DNA of 64,000 nucleotides, from NCBI GenBank assembly GCA_017871115.1, contig JAFCIZ010000002.1, forward strand, positions 3,183,501 to 3,247,500, written 5' to 3'. The translations under genes were made by a program, and so were the position numbers. Below the pieces are notes generated by a model. The model saw nothing but the letters and a program-made list of their open reading frames with translations, was not told the origin of the DNA and did not search any database. Origin of the DNA: Cunninghamella blakesleeana. Lineage: Eukaryota > Mucoromycota > Mucoromycetes > Mucorales > Cunninghamellaceae. Of this stretch, positions 1-11,696 are shown piece by piece (the stretch's first letter is position 1; each line of letters opens with the position of its first letter).

Positions 1-640
1 GGCTATAGACAATGTTATTGGTCATGTTTTTATAGAAAACTTTCATTTGGATCCATCCACAGCTGCCTACATTGGCTCTATCTTTGGCCTTTTAAATATT
101 TGCTCTAGATTCTCTGGTGGTCTTTTTTCTGATATTTTGGCTAAAAAATTTAATCTTTCCGGTCGTTTATTGGCACAGTTGATCCTCATGTCTTTAGAAG
201 GCTGTTTTTTGATTGGTTTTGCATTCTGTTTACATAATTTAACAAGCTCTATTGTCATGATGATCTTTTTCAGTTTCTTCGTACAGGCTGTTTGTGGTTC
301 TACTTATGCTATTGTTCCATTTGTTGATCCTGCAAATAGTGGAAAAGTCATTGGATTGGTCGGTAGTGGTAAGTTGCATAAAAGATTTATCCTATTTTTT
401 TTAAAAAAATAAAATATCAAGTATTTTCATGCTAACATTTTTTTTTTCCTTTCGTAATATATTTTTATAGGTGGTAATTTTGGTGGTTTACTTTTTAATA
501 TCATGTTCAAGTATTATAAAAATCAATTTGAAACTGCTTTCATTATTTTAGGCGGTCTTAGTTTAGGCTGTGGTATCTTGGGATGTTTCCTTCTTCGAGT
601 CCAAGGAAAAATGTTGTACAATGTATTTTCCAAACAATGA
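1..640 (+). CDS. Nitrate/nitrite transporter (NNP family MFS), 3' end only
   Basis: C-terminal part of a major facilitator superfamily permease, cut off by the window start. Two exons are visible: up to 368 and 471-640, with a GTAAGT...TATAG intron whose splice restores frame. The spliced product contains GLVGSGGNFGG, the glycine-rich nitrate-signature motif of NarK/NRT2 (NNP) transporters, set between hydrophobic helices, and ends in a short tail after the last helix (GCFLLRVQGKMLYNVFSKQ, stop 638-640). From the family the role is proton-coupled nitrate or nitrite uptake at the plasma membrane. The promoter and the first half of the protein lie outside the window, so regulation cannot be judged. 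No nitrate or nitrite reductase gene is visible here. The MFS assignment is firm; nitrate specificity rests on one motif. Confidence 0.75.
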
Positions 641-957
641 TTCTTTTTTTATTTCTTTATTTCTTTTTTTATTTGTTTGTTATCTATTTTATTTCAATTT
701 CCTTTTCTTTATATTTTTATTCTATTTTTGTTATACCCTTTTTATTTTTATTTTTTTTTCCATGCCTATTCTTTTTTTCAATATTAACTAATATTTATTT
801 ATTTTCTCATCCAATATATGTTTTATAATATCTATATATTTATGTTATATTTATATTTTCCTATGTATTATCCAATTTAATATATAATATCAACAAATGC
901 TTTTATTTTATATCAATAAAGTATATAAAATCATATCAACTATTTATTTAATAATGT
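641..957. other. Intergenic, convergent 3' ends
   Basis: T-rich DNA between the 3' ends of the transporter and the RS-Hub1 gene. I see only homopolymer runs and AATAAA-like signals (one near 915) that could serve polyadenylation. Confidence 0.6.
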
Positions 958-1869
958 TTATCGATAATATAATTCTATATTCATTCCATCATGCAGTTCA
1001 TCTGTATTAAAAAAAAAATATAAATAATAATAATAATATAATATAACATCAGTAACTAGTATCATTAGTATGATATGATATATATATATATATATAACTT
1101 ACAGTCTTCCAATGTAATATGATCTCTGAATTCTTTATACCATTTCTTCAAAATAATCTTTTTAGGATCAGTACCAATTTGAGCTGCTGCCAACTTTTTA
1201 AAATCACCAATTGTATCACTTGGACTACACTTTACGCGTGCTTTTTTGCCCAATCGATCATTTATTTCAATTTCTATCAATTTATATGCAAAGCTTTGTT
1301 TAGGTGTCTTTTTCTAATATATATATTATATAAATAAATAAAGATAAAGCAATGAATAGAAACAATTAGTACCTTTTCTTTTTTTATAATTTAAAAAAAT
1401 AACAATACTATCATTTTATTATTATTAGTATTATCAGTAATAGTAGTAATATTAGTATTAGCATTACCTTTTCTGTTGTTGATTTCTTTTTTTTTATAGG
1501 CGAAGGGCTGCGAGAAGTTGAACGACGTCGTCTACGTGGTGATACAGATCTTGATCGTCTACTAGAAATCCGATCTTCATGCCTTGAAGAACTATAACGT
1601 GAGGATCTACTATTTGGTGATCGTGATCGATTTCTTCGTGGTGAACGTGATCTATCCCGATATCTTGATCTTCTTTCTTCTTTGTTTTTATTATCCGATG
1701 AAGATTTTTCGGTTGTTGCCGCTGATGCTCTTTGTTCAGTTGCTTTATCAACTTCCTCTGTATGTTATAAAATAAATGTATAAGTTACTCTACAATCCTT
1801 TTTCAATGTAAATAAATAAATATAAACTGCCAATATACCTTTCTTTTCTTGTTTTTTAAATTTTAACAT
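958..1869 (-). CDS. HUB1: RS-domain / Hub1 (UBL5) fusion protein
   Basis: Four exons read on the minus strand: 1869-1839, 1757-1468, 1313-1103 and 1001-958. All three splices keep frame, giving 191 aa. Residues 1-20 are lysine/glutamate rich; about 30-105 form an arginine/serine domain with RSRSP, SRSPSP and RRRRR stretches. From about 119 to the end is a complete Hub1/UBL5 ubiquitin fold: [40 protein letters not shown], ending YYR. Hub1 is a non-conjugated ubiquitin-like protein that binds HIND motifs of spliceosomal Snu66 and Prp38. The HIND-contacting aspartate (Hub1 position 22) is present. Normal Hub1 begins with Met at the ubiquitin fold; here that codon is TTG (Leu) and no in-frame ATG lies between the exon-1 start and the penultimate strand, so Hub1 can only be made as this fusion. 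It is transcribed divergently from the BAG6-like gene. Confidence 0.85.
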
Positions 1870-2217
1870 TATTTATAAATAATTTATATATAAAATTAGA
1901 AATAATATATTTATGTTTTAAGAAAAATAGAGAAGTAGGATGAAAAAAAATAAAAAACTATTTTTTTGAGTTTTTTTGTTTTTCAAACTCAATTTTCCGG
2001 AACACGTGATGGAGGGTCGAAAATATTTCGTAATACAATTTTTTATTTTTTTCAACTTTCTTTTTTTTCACCTCTTTCCCTTTTCCTTTTTTTTTTTCAC
2101 TTCCTTTATAAGTAATATTTATAGTTAAAAATATACATTTTTATTCCTACCTTGCTTAATCATTTATATATATATAAATACGATAAGAATAATTATTATA
2201 ATATATAAAGTGAGCTT
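1870..2217. promoter_or_regulatory. Divergent promoter shared by RS-Hub1 and BAG6-like genes
   Basis: 348 bp separate the two start codons. The tract is mostly poly(A)/poly(T) but holds one GC-richer island with the palindromes TTCCGGAA-like (about 1995-2002) and CACGTG (2003-2008), the latter a typical bHLH E-box. These are the only obvious candidate regulatory sites. Confidence 0.4.
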
Positions 2218-4426
2218 ATGGATAAAAATTCATCTTCTTCAAATACTTCGACGACAACAACTATGACTAATAATAATGAAAATACCAATGCATCTTCAGT
2301 TTTAATTGATTTACAAATTAAATCGCTCGAACAACGTACACACTCAGTTACTGTACCTCGTAATTCTTCAGTATTAGAATTAAAAAATCAAATTCAATCA
2401 ACTTTAGATGTAGAAAGTGGAAGACAGCGACTTATTTTTCAAGGAAAAGTGCTTAAAGATGATAAAAATCTGATGGATTACGGTAAATGTTGGGAAGAAT
2501 ATAAATACTCTAAAGATGAGATTATTATTTCCTATGTTGACATATATTTTATTCTTCTTTTTAGCTAATCTTGATAATGGAAAAGTCATACACCTAGTTA
2601 TTCGACCTTTAGATGCACCTCGAAATCCACAAAATGGTAAAACTCTCTTTTTTTATTTTAGTTTCAGTTTTAATTAAATAACAGTTACCAAGCTTTTTTT
2701 CTCTTTTTATTGATACCATTTTTTCTATCGATTATATTTTATTTTTAGACGAACCTAGACCTACTAATCGACGTTATTATGGGCACAGAAATGCTGGTCG
2801 ATCACCTTTTTCATCACTTGGTTCACGTTTACCTGCTATGGAAGGATATACACTTATAACTTTGGATGCTCAACTTGACTCTGGTGATAATACTTCGGTA
2901 AAATATAATTAATTTTATTTATGGGATTGAATGTATAGCGACCTTTTTTAATATTCATATTTATTTTTTATTTTTATTTGCTTATTAATATAGTTTATAT
3001 CATCAATTATTAACGGAATAGCAAATGCAAACCCTTTTCTCGGAGCGCTTTCTTCACAATATGGAAGACAACAAAGATCATCAACACTTAATTCAGATAC
3101 AGCATCCTCTCCTTCTGTAATTATCATATAATAGTAGATTATGCAGTCAATCAATCTATCAATGGTTTATACTAATTATTATTATTATTATTTCTTTATA
3201 TAATTAATGGCAGGGCGGACAACAGCATGCAGCAAGCCTCTTATCAAGCTTAGGTACACGATCTCCTTTTGATACCCGTCGTTCAGCTGATTCTCCCAAT
3301 ACAAATTCAGCAGATAATACTAGACAATCATTAAGAATACCATTTCCTGTAAGTAATATTGACATAGTATAATAGTCATATAAACATCCAAGCTAATAAC
3401 TTAAATATTTTTTTTTTATTTTTTATCATCATTATCTTTCTCAACTTATAGTCATCAGTAGAAATGCGACTATCAAGAACGGTTGCTTATATACGCAATG
3501 TAAGAAATATTTTGGATGCACCTATGGATCAAAGTAAGTATATATATATATATATATATATATAATTGAGTATAAATATGAATTATGTATTATGTATTAA
3601 TTATTGTTTTTCCTTCTCCCTTTTTATATAATCAAATTATAGATATGAGTCAAATTCCATATACTTCAGCATCGTCACCAGAGCTTATTCAAGAAATACG
3701 ATCTACTTTAAGAGGAAATGGAAATTCGCAAACACATCAAGTTGGTACAGTAATGAATGATATGGCCGATCTTATGGAACAAAGTTTACCTTGGTTACGA
3801 GAGATAGCTACAACTTTACAAAATGAGCCATTGCCAGCAGAAAACGAAGTAATTTAAAAATAATATAATATTCGAATCTATATATACATTATATATATCA
3901 ATTGGATTAAAATATATTTGCTTTTTTTTTTCTTTTTTTTAATTAGGAAAATGTATTGGTTTTTAGAAGAGTATTAAGAGCAGCTCGAGTCATTCAAGGT
4001 ATGAGTTTAATAAATCACTTTTTAGGATCAGTATTGGCAAGTGCAGATATTGATGGGCGTCGTCATCGTGATCAAGAAGTAACATCACCATTTATTCCTT
4101 CAGTAACACCTAGTCTCGGTTCTTGGTTAGCTGCTGATATACCAAGACATACTTCTACACCTACTTCTACTACACCTACTGCCACTACTACTGCTGCTCC
4201 AACAACAACACAAACGACAACTAATAATGATAATAATTCTAAATCGGCATCCAGTAACTCAACATCAGAAACATCTTTAGAAGAAAAGTCAGAAGATAAG
4301 GTTATTAGTGGAACAAAACGTGAAAGATCAGATGATGATGTTGATGATAATGATACTGGAGCATTGGCAAATAAAAAGCAAAGTACAAAAGGAAAAGAAA
4401 AAGAATCCAAAGAAAAAACAGATTAG
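2218..4426 (+). CDS. Ubiquitin-like domain protein, BAG6/Scythe-like
   Basis: Eight exons (2218-2482, 2565-2636, 2749-2897, 2994-3116, 3214-3348, 3452-3533, 3643-3848, 3947-4426) splice in frame to about 503 aa. After a Ser/Thr/Asn-rich leader, residues 28-105 form a ubiquitin-like domain; RLIFQGKVLKDDKNLMDY and GKVIHLVIRP closely follow the human BAG6 UBL. A proline/serine-poor middle follows, then a predicted helical block (VEMRLSRTVAYIRNVRNIL; MNDMADLMEQSLPWLREI; FRRVLRAARVIQGM), then a Thr/Ala low-complexity tract and a charged tail with KRER and KKQSTKGKEKESKEK that could be a bipartite nuclear signal. BAG6 chaperones mislocalised membrane proteins and feeds them to the proteasome or the GET pathway. 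I cannot see a convincing BAG domain, so a ubiquilin-like shuttle remains possible. Confidence 0.55.
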
Positions 4427-4883
4427 GATCATTTTATATATATTTAGTTACATATATTCATATCAAATTTTAACCCTTTGTATTCAATATGATTTTATTG
4501 TATATATTGGTGATGAAATACTCCAATAACCCCACTATATCACTTATTTTTTTTTTTATTTTATGTCATACTTCATATAATTTGATGCATATGTTATGCA
4601 CAAATTTATATATGATTATTTTTATTTTATAATATTACACGCACATTCACATATATATATATATATATATTATTATTATTATTATTATTATTTTAACCTC
4701 TTCATTTATTTTTATTTTGCACTTTTTGATTATAATTATTGTTGTATAGAATTTCCTACTTTATTTGATTATATTTTTTTTTTGTTCCATTAAAATTTTT
4801 AACACCGCATTTTTTTTCTCCAATTTTTTTTCTCCAGTTTTTTTTTTCCTTTTCTTTTATCTATTTTTTTTTTTAATTTTAAA
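4427..4883. other. Intergenic: 3' UTR and promoter of the next gene
   Basis: AT microsatellites and (ATT)n around 4650-4693, then a T-rich tract with repeated TTTTTTTTCTCCA-like units (about 4800-4840) just upstream of the next start. No gene is seen. Confidence 0.5.
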
Positions 4884-7808
4884 ATGCTTCGATATTGCAA
4901 TAGAATATACAAAAGACCTTTATTTATACGATCAATTCATTATCAAAAACCATCTTATGAAGATGCTGTGGAATATTTTTCAAAAAGATACAATGATAAA
5001 AAAAACCAATACATAACATCGGCTCAAAACGATAACACTACTATATTAACCATGGCCAAAGACCCTATTTCAGTTATTTCCAAAGAATTATCGCAAAGTA
5101 ACAATATAGAGAGCATGCCTGATTCTATTTATGGCTTGGAACGTATTTCTCAAACCCAAACGGAAGACGTGTAAGCTTTTTTTTCTTGAAATTAGATTTT
5201 ATATATATATATTTACAGATATTATAGGTGTATTAAAAAATAAGACATTGTTTCTCTTTTTTTTAGGTTTATTAATAATGAATTAAATCTCGGATATACT
5301 GATGTTTATGGCTTTGATTATGATGTAATTTTTTATAGGAAGATATAAATTAAATTATTTTTATATTAACAAATGTACATTTTTATAAATTATATATATA
5401 CACTAATAGTACACTGTTGCAAATTATACAGAAGAGTTATCGAAAACAATATATGATATAATTAAAAATATACTTGTAGACTTGCTGAGATATCCTTCCC
5501 AGATTAAAGGTAAAATCAAGATTATAATATGTTAATACAAATATTTACAAACTTTAATATTTTTTATAATGCATTAATTTTCTATTTCTATCATTATCTT
5601 TAAATTTTTTCAAAAAATTTAAATTAGACTTTCAATTTGATCCTCATTTTGCCATCCGTGGTCTTCACTATGGTAATCCTTAAACATTTATATTTATAAA
5701 TGTATATATATTTAAATATATATGTAATTATTAATATAACAGTTTAATTTTATTTTTATTTTTTTATACCAATAGACTATAACAACGGATGGCTAATGAA
5801 AATTGATAATATGGCAAATATACAATTAAATACTGTTCATGGTAAGTAAATTAATTAGATAATAGTAATAATAATAAAATAGAATGTACTTATATATATA
5901 TATATATCTAAATTTTTTTTTAAAAAAAACTTTTTTAAAAAAATAGTTGGCCGAGAATCCATCAAAAATCCTCAAGAAGTTATTGAGTTACATAATGGTT
6001 TACACATTCCACCTGATTATTTAAAAAACAACATGTTCCAATTAAGTGATTTATTTTCAATTCCCCAATCATGCATTTTAAGTGATGTACTCCAATATTT
6101 TAAAGAAAAAGATATAAGGTAATATAACAATAATACCATTATATGCTGATCAACAAGTTATATATTTGTTTATTTATAAACTTAATATTTTTATATATTG
6201 TTTATATATTTTTAGTTTTCATCCTAGATATCTTTCTGATGATATTAGCCAAGCAGCCAAAATTCTTCATACTGGCTTAACAAATTTAGGTAGCCACGGG
6301 GTAGGTAATATAAACATACAAAAGATTATTATGTTAAATAGCTTCTATTAGTCATTATCAAATATATATGTATAAAACATTAATTACAAACTATTTATTC
6401 TCTATATAGGTGGTCGACTTCATGCGGCAATAAATAAAGATATCTCAAAATATTTAGAACCATCACCTAAAGTAGTCAGCTTTTTAGAAAACTTGAGAAA
6501 AAATGGCAAAAAAACATTCTTATTAACTAATAGTACATTACCTTTTATGTAAGCTTTTGATCTATTTTATATTTGTTATTCTTTTTAATATATATATCCT
6601 CAAGTTATTAGTATAATTTCATTAATTTTTTTATATTTCTTTTTTTTATTAAAAAAAAATACCAGTGATATTGGAATGACCTATTTAACTTCAAGTCCTG
6701 ATTGGCGTGATTTATTTGATTGTGTTATTGTATCTGCACGTAAACCTGATTTCTATCATTCTCGTCGACCATTCCGTCATACTAGCGATAGATGGGGTAG
6801 CGTCGATTCATTTGAACCTGGAAAAATTTATAGTGGCGGCAATGTAAATGATTTTTCAAGGTTAACTGGATGGTAAGATATATAGAAAACATATATATAT
6901 ATATATATGCTTATTCATTTCTATTATATTTTCTATTATTATTATTATTTATTTATAACGAATTGTTTCTACACATATCAGGTCTGGACAAAGAGTATTG
7001 TATTTTGGCGATCACATCTTTTCTGATCTACTAGATCCTTCTGTTAATGGATGGAGAACTGTAAGCTTTTTTTAAAATAAACTATTAATATAAATTAAAA
7101 TAATACTAGATTAATTTTTGATTATATAAAGTACTTATATTATATTATTTATATTATTTTTTCGTACGTAGGGAGCCATTATTCATGAATTAGCAGAAGA
7201 AATCAATATTCGTAATACGTCATCCTATAGACATACATTAGCATGGTTACTTCGATTGGAACAATTGTTAAACGAAGCACAAAGTTATCAACCTGAAAAT
7301 AGACCTCTTGAATTAAATAACTTAATACAAGAATGGCGCCACGAGCGGTCTGCTTTACGTTTAGAATTAAAAGTGGTATTTAACCGCCATTTTGGTAGTG
7401 TCTTCCGCACTCATAACAATCCAACTTATTTTGCTAATAAATTACGAAAGGTAATAAATAAAAACAATAATAATAATAGCCGTTAAAAATAAATCAATAA
7501 TGTAATACTTTAATAATGGTTTTTTTTAACTTCAATATATATATAGTTTGCTGACATATACACTTCTAATATTACTAACTTGCAAAATATTCCTGGTGAT
7601 TACGTATTTTTCCCTAATCGTACATATTTACCCCAGTAAGTACACAGAACGTTATAAATTTAGAGTATATATTTTTATTTTTTTACTCACTTTATATTTA
7701 TTTTTTCTATTTCTATATTCTCCTATTATTATTATTATTACTTTAAAATTATGATGAAAAAGCGAACGAGTTATGGAAACTTTAGTTGATACTGGCGGAC
7801 TTAGATGA
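4884..7808 (+). CDS. HAD-superfamily 5'-nucleotidase, NT5DC2/3 type
   Basis: About thirteen exons from ATG 4884 to TGA 7806-7808; boundaries include 5170/5267, 5324/5410, 5509/5628, 5672/5776, 5841/5947, 6118, 6548/6666, 6872/6982, 7060/7172, 7450/7547 and 7635/7763. The N-terminus (MLRYCNRIYKRPLFIRSIHY) is Arg-rich with no acidic residue, like a mitochondrial presequence. The spliced core contains YGFDYDYTVANYT, the HAD motif I of the cytosolic IMP-GMP-specific 5'-nucleotidase/NT5DC family; later motifs are KKTFLLTNST (motif II) and VLYFGDHIFSDLL (motif IV), all in expected order. NT5DC proteins are putative nucleotidases without a settled substrate, and the human NT5DC2/3 pair is partly mitochondrial. 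The splice after codon LTNL (donor GTAGCC) is the least certain. A fully intact active-site DxDxT-like loop is seen, so I expect a functional enzyme. Confidence 0.8.
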
Positions 7809-8394
7809 ATACATATATACATATATAGAATATATATTAGATTTTTTATACAATAAATGGCAATAGAAAATAAAATGAAAAATGCACTGTGTTCAAAAAA
7901 AAGAAAAAGAAACGAAGATTTTACTAATATAAATATATATGGATATAATTATCCTGCTTTCTTTTTTTAAAAAAATTAAACTAAATTAAAATAAAGGGAT
8001 ACAATGCAATAAAGTAAAGTAATGATTGTATATGTCTGAAATAGAAATTTATTAAAATAAAATTACTTGGAAAAGAAGGATTAAGAATATATAACATCTC
8101 CCATTATTAATGAAATTTCAATATATTTTTTAAACAAGCATGCTTTTTCCATTCTTTTATTTTTTTATTATACTAAAAAATTAAAGTTTCAATGCATGGT
8201 GATCATAGAAAAAAAATAAATCTAATAGAGAACTTTTATATACGGTCAATTTTTTTAAAAAAATAAAATTATTGTTATAATCTTTCTTTTTTTTATCTAT
8301 ATACTTTTTATTTTTATTTTTTTACTATTTGATATCTATAAAAAACTATATAAATAAGTTATATCATTATATAAAAAAGTATAACCAAAATAAA
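7809..8394. other. Intergenic, convergent 3' ends
   Basis: AT-rich DNA between two converging genes. AATAAA-like signals occur near 7850 (plus) and several on the minus strand. Nothing else is seen. Confidence 0.55.
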
Positions 8395-10522
8395 TTATAA
8401 ACTAGGGAAATTACTAGAATTACGTTCTTTTTGATAGTATTTAGCAATCAAGAAAGCCACGTCCAAAGCCTGCTCATAATTTAATCTAGGGTCACAATGG
8501 GTTTGATAATTTGTAGATAAATCTTCATCTTTTAAGTTCATAGAACCACCAATACATTCTATAATATTTATAAAGTTAGTAACTATTGAATTACTATTCT
8601 ACTTTTATCTACATATATACATTTCTCTGTAACTTTTTTCTTCTTTTTTGTTAAAAAAAATTAGTAAAAGAAACTACGTACCTGTTACAGAATCACCTGT
8701 TAATTCAAAATGAACACCGTTTAATTTACTTTGACATTCTTTATGAACCCGGAAAGCTTCAGATAATTCTTGAATGATATCTACAAAATGACGTGTTTTA
8801 ATACCGCCAGTAGCAGATTTAGTATTCCCATGCATAGGGTCACATACCCAAACAGGGATATGACCAGATTGCCGTACAGCTTCAATATGTTGAGGTAAGT
8901 AAGTTTCCACTTTACCAGCACCAAATCGAGTGATTAATGTAACTTTTCCAATATCTTTATTAGGATTTAATGTATTTAAAAGTGTAACCAATTCTTCAGG
9001 TTTAGTTGTAGGTCCTACTTTTACACCAATAGGGTTTTCAATACCACGCATATATTCAACATGAGCTCCATCTGGTTGTCTTGTACGATCCCCAATCCAC
9101 AAAAAGTGAGCTCCTACATTATAATATTTTTTTTGTTGTTCTTGTTTGGTTTTTGTTTTATCTTGATGGCTGGTCATGAGTCGTGTTAAAGAGGCCTCAA
9201 ATTCTAATAACAATGCTTCATGTGATACAAAGAAATCTGCTTTTTGTAAGGCATTTTGTGAAGTAGTGGATGAGGAATCGGCTCCAACTGTTTTCATAAA
9301 ATCCAATGCATCGGTTAATTGGTTGACTATAGATTGATATTCTCCTTTGACATCATGAGATTCTACATGACTTAAATTCCAAGTAGATGGTTCGTGTAAA
9401 TCTATTTTATAAACATAATTAAATAATAATAGCATTAAAAATGTATTTATATCCACTATCTATTTTTGATTTTTTTATTTATGTAACACTAGTTATTTTT
9501 GTTGATCTTTTTTTTTTTACCTGCAAACCCAGAGTCCAATAAGGTTCTGACATAATTCAATGTTGCAGCAGAATGGAAATAAGCCCTATATATAAAATAA
9601 TATGAAATTAAATAAACAAATAAATGAACTATTCAATTTACCATTATTCTCTACTATGTTATATATTTTTTTTACCCTAAAAGTCTTTCTGGATCAGCAT
9701 TTCTATCTTCAGGATCGTAGCCATTTACATTATCGCCTCTAAAAAAATATAGCAATAAGAAAAAATTCATTATTATTTTGAGTCAAAAACGTTTTTCATC
9801 ATCTATATACCATATTCCTATTAACATATTTTTCCATTTATTTATTTATTATTTATTTATTTATTTTTACCTGAAAGTTAAAATTTCTTTACCATTATAC
9901 ATTTCCGTTGGTTTACTACGAGGTTTAGCATATTGACCAGCCATACGAGCAATTCTTGTTACTGGTGTACGAGCACCCCAAACTAAAACCAATGACATTT
10001 GTAATAATACCTTTAGTTTAGCTTCTATAGGATCCTTTTAAAAACTTAGAAAAGTTAATAAAAAGAATAACCATTTTCTTATCTCTATTTATTTACTCTT
10101 TTTCTTCTTCATAATTTTTATTATTATATATCATGTATTTATATAGAAATATATAGAAATACCTGAGAACAATAGTCAAATAATTCAGCACAATCACCAC
10201 CTTGTAATAAAAATGATTCACCTAAAGCTACTTGACGAAGATGTTCACGTAAATCATCAATCTATATTTATAAATATAATAATATTAAAATAATAAAGAA
10301 GAATATTATATTAAGAATATCTGTTAGTCATTATCTTTCCTTTTTTACTATATATCTATAAATCTATCAAACTATAATATGACATACTTCTTTTGAAGAG
10401 ACAAGAGGTGGCAAAGTATTTAATTTAGAAATCACTTTATCAACATGACTTTGATCATCATATACAACATCCTGTACAATAGGTTTTGATTTCCAGCTAT
10501 AAGGAGTCCACTCGGCTGACAT
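8395..10522 (-). CDS. Class II DAHP synthase (3-deoxy-7-phosphoheptulonate synthase)
   Basis: Seven exons from ATG 10522 to TAA 8395, about 460 aa, the usual class II length. This enzyme condenses phosphoenolpyruvate and erythrose-4-phosphate, the entry step of the shikimate pathway to aromatic amino acids. Diagnostic class II blocks are all present in order: LLQGGDCAELF (metal-binding Cys), RIARMAGQYAKPRS, RGDNVNGYDPEDR, the GAHFLWIGDRTR block, ENPIGVKVGP, LITRFGAGKV, VWVCDPMHGNT (metal-binding His), and GVHFELTGDSVTECIGG. The last exon carries a class-typical DPRLNYEQALDVAFLIAKY. Yeast uses unrelated-looking class I enzymes (ARO3/ARO4); class II occurs in plants, some bacteria and some fungi such as Neurospora. 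No targeting peptide is apparent, so a cytosolic enzyme is expected. It diverges from the acidic-protein gene at 11169. Confidence 0.92.
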
Positions 10523-11168
10523 GGTATTTTTAAATTATTATAGGTTAAAATAATGAAGAAAAGGGAAAAAGAACAATTTTTTTTTTTAAAAAATTATTAA
10601 TTTTTTTATGGTGCCTTGAATGCCGGAAAAAAGTCACAATTTGACTCATTCATGCTTTTTCTTATTTCGTTTTCGGTTATAGGAGATAAACGGTTGGATA
10701 AAATAAATAAATAAAAACGGATTCATTTATATTTAGGTATTTTATAATGTGTTTATTTATTAGTATATTATATGAATTTTTTTTTAAAAAAAAAAAAGAA
10801 AGAAAGAAAGGAAGAAAAAGTGAATAAAAAAGAAATAGAAGCATACCATATAAAAAAATTATTAATATGATGAAGAAAAAGTGAAAAGAGAGAAATTTTA
10901 TTATTATTTTTTGGATTTAAACCTCCGATGTTTTATGAATTTATGCAAAAAAATATATTACTTTTTTATATCTAGAACTTGTTTTATACATGTATGAATA
11001 TAAATGGTATTATAATAAATAAATGAGTACTATTCCTTTTTTAAAAAAAAGTTTTATTATTTAAAAAAAGTTGATAAATTAATTTTGCCTCTATTTTTTT
11101 TTATTTCTTTCATATTCTCTTTCTCTTTTCTTTTTCTATACCCTTTCAACTTTTTTTTTAAAAAAAAG
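10523..11168. promoter_or_regulatory. Divergent intergenic promoter region
   Basis: 646 bp between the DAHP synthase and acidic-protein starts. It contains TTGACTCATTC at about 10638-10648 (a TGACTCA core like the Gcn4/AP-1 site), suggestive of amino-acid control of the DAHP synthase, plus long A/T runs. The site was found by eye only. Confidence 0.4.
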
Positions 11169-11696
11169 ATGGCCGCTTTTATGAATTATCATACTCGAGA
11201 AAGTGTCTTTGTTCGAGCTGAACAATTAGAAAATAATCTAAAAGAACGGTCAAAAATGAATTCTACAAAAGAAAAAAAGAAATTGATGAACAATAATATT
11301 TCTGCAAAACATGCAATGAAAAAAAAAAACGAAATGTCCGATTTTATTGTGGATGATGATGATGATGACAATGAAATGATTCAAGATGATCAAAATCAAT
11401 ACCAAGTGCAAGATGAATATAACGGAGTCGGAGATGATGATGATTATGATGATGATGATATGAGCGAAATTGAAGGTATAGCTACCGAAGTTGAAGAATT
11501 GGAAGAATATGAACGATATTTAATCGAAGATGAAGCTATGGAAGAAGATTTAATTGGCCAAGAAGATAATGAAGATAGCGATGACGATATTGACGATGAT
11601 GAAGTTCATCAATTAATAAAGGATGCTATGAATCGTGTAATAACTGTACTTGGTAAACCTCATGACGCCGATGATGAAAGGAATGAAAATCACTAG
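11169..11696 (+). CDS. Small acidic protein of unknown function
   Basis: Intronless frame of about 175 aa. I chose ATG 11169 because the longer upstream frame encodes only Phe/Ser poly-T product, and this ATG follows an A-rich leader like other starts here. Residues 1-55 are basic and helix-prone with many Lys; after a short hydrophobic patch FIVDDDDDD the remaining protein is dominated by Asp/Glu runs (DDDDYDDDD, EVEELEEYERYLIEDEA, DSDDDIDDDEV) and ends in a short amphipathic segment HQLIKDAMNRVITVLGK. I recognise no family. The FIVDDDD patch resembles a SUMO-interacting motif. A nuclear or chromatin-linked acidic protein is a guess only. Confidence 0.6.
   Translation: MAAFMNYHTRESVFVRAEQLENNLKERSKMNSTKEKKKLMNNNISAKHAMKKKNEMSDFIVDDDDDDNEMIQDDQNQYQVQDEYNGVGDDDDYDDDDMSEIEGIATEVEELEEYERYLIEDEAMEEDLIGQEDNEDSDDDIDDDEVHQLIKDAMNRVITVLGKPHDADDERNENH

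Noticed and set aside
1065..1280. Free-standing Hub1-sized frame
   Set aside because: It begins at a TTG codon and runs into an intron; the real gene continues upstream and downstream through splices.
1494..1751. His/Asp-rich minus-strand frame over the RS exon
   Set aside because: It is the shifted-frame shadow of the Arg/Ser repeats.
4072..4410. Minus-strand frame opposite the last BAG6-like exon
   Set aside because: Antisense shadow of a Thr/Ser/Asp low-complexity tract.
7256..7486. Separate small gene
   Set aside because: It is one exon (7172-7450) of the NT5DC gene running into its intron.
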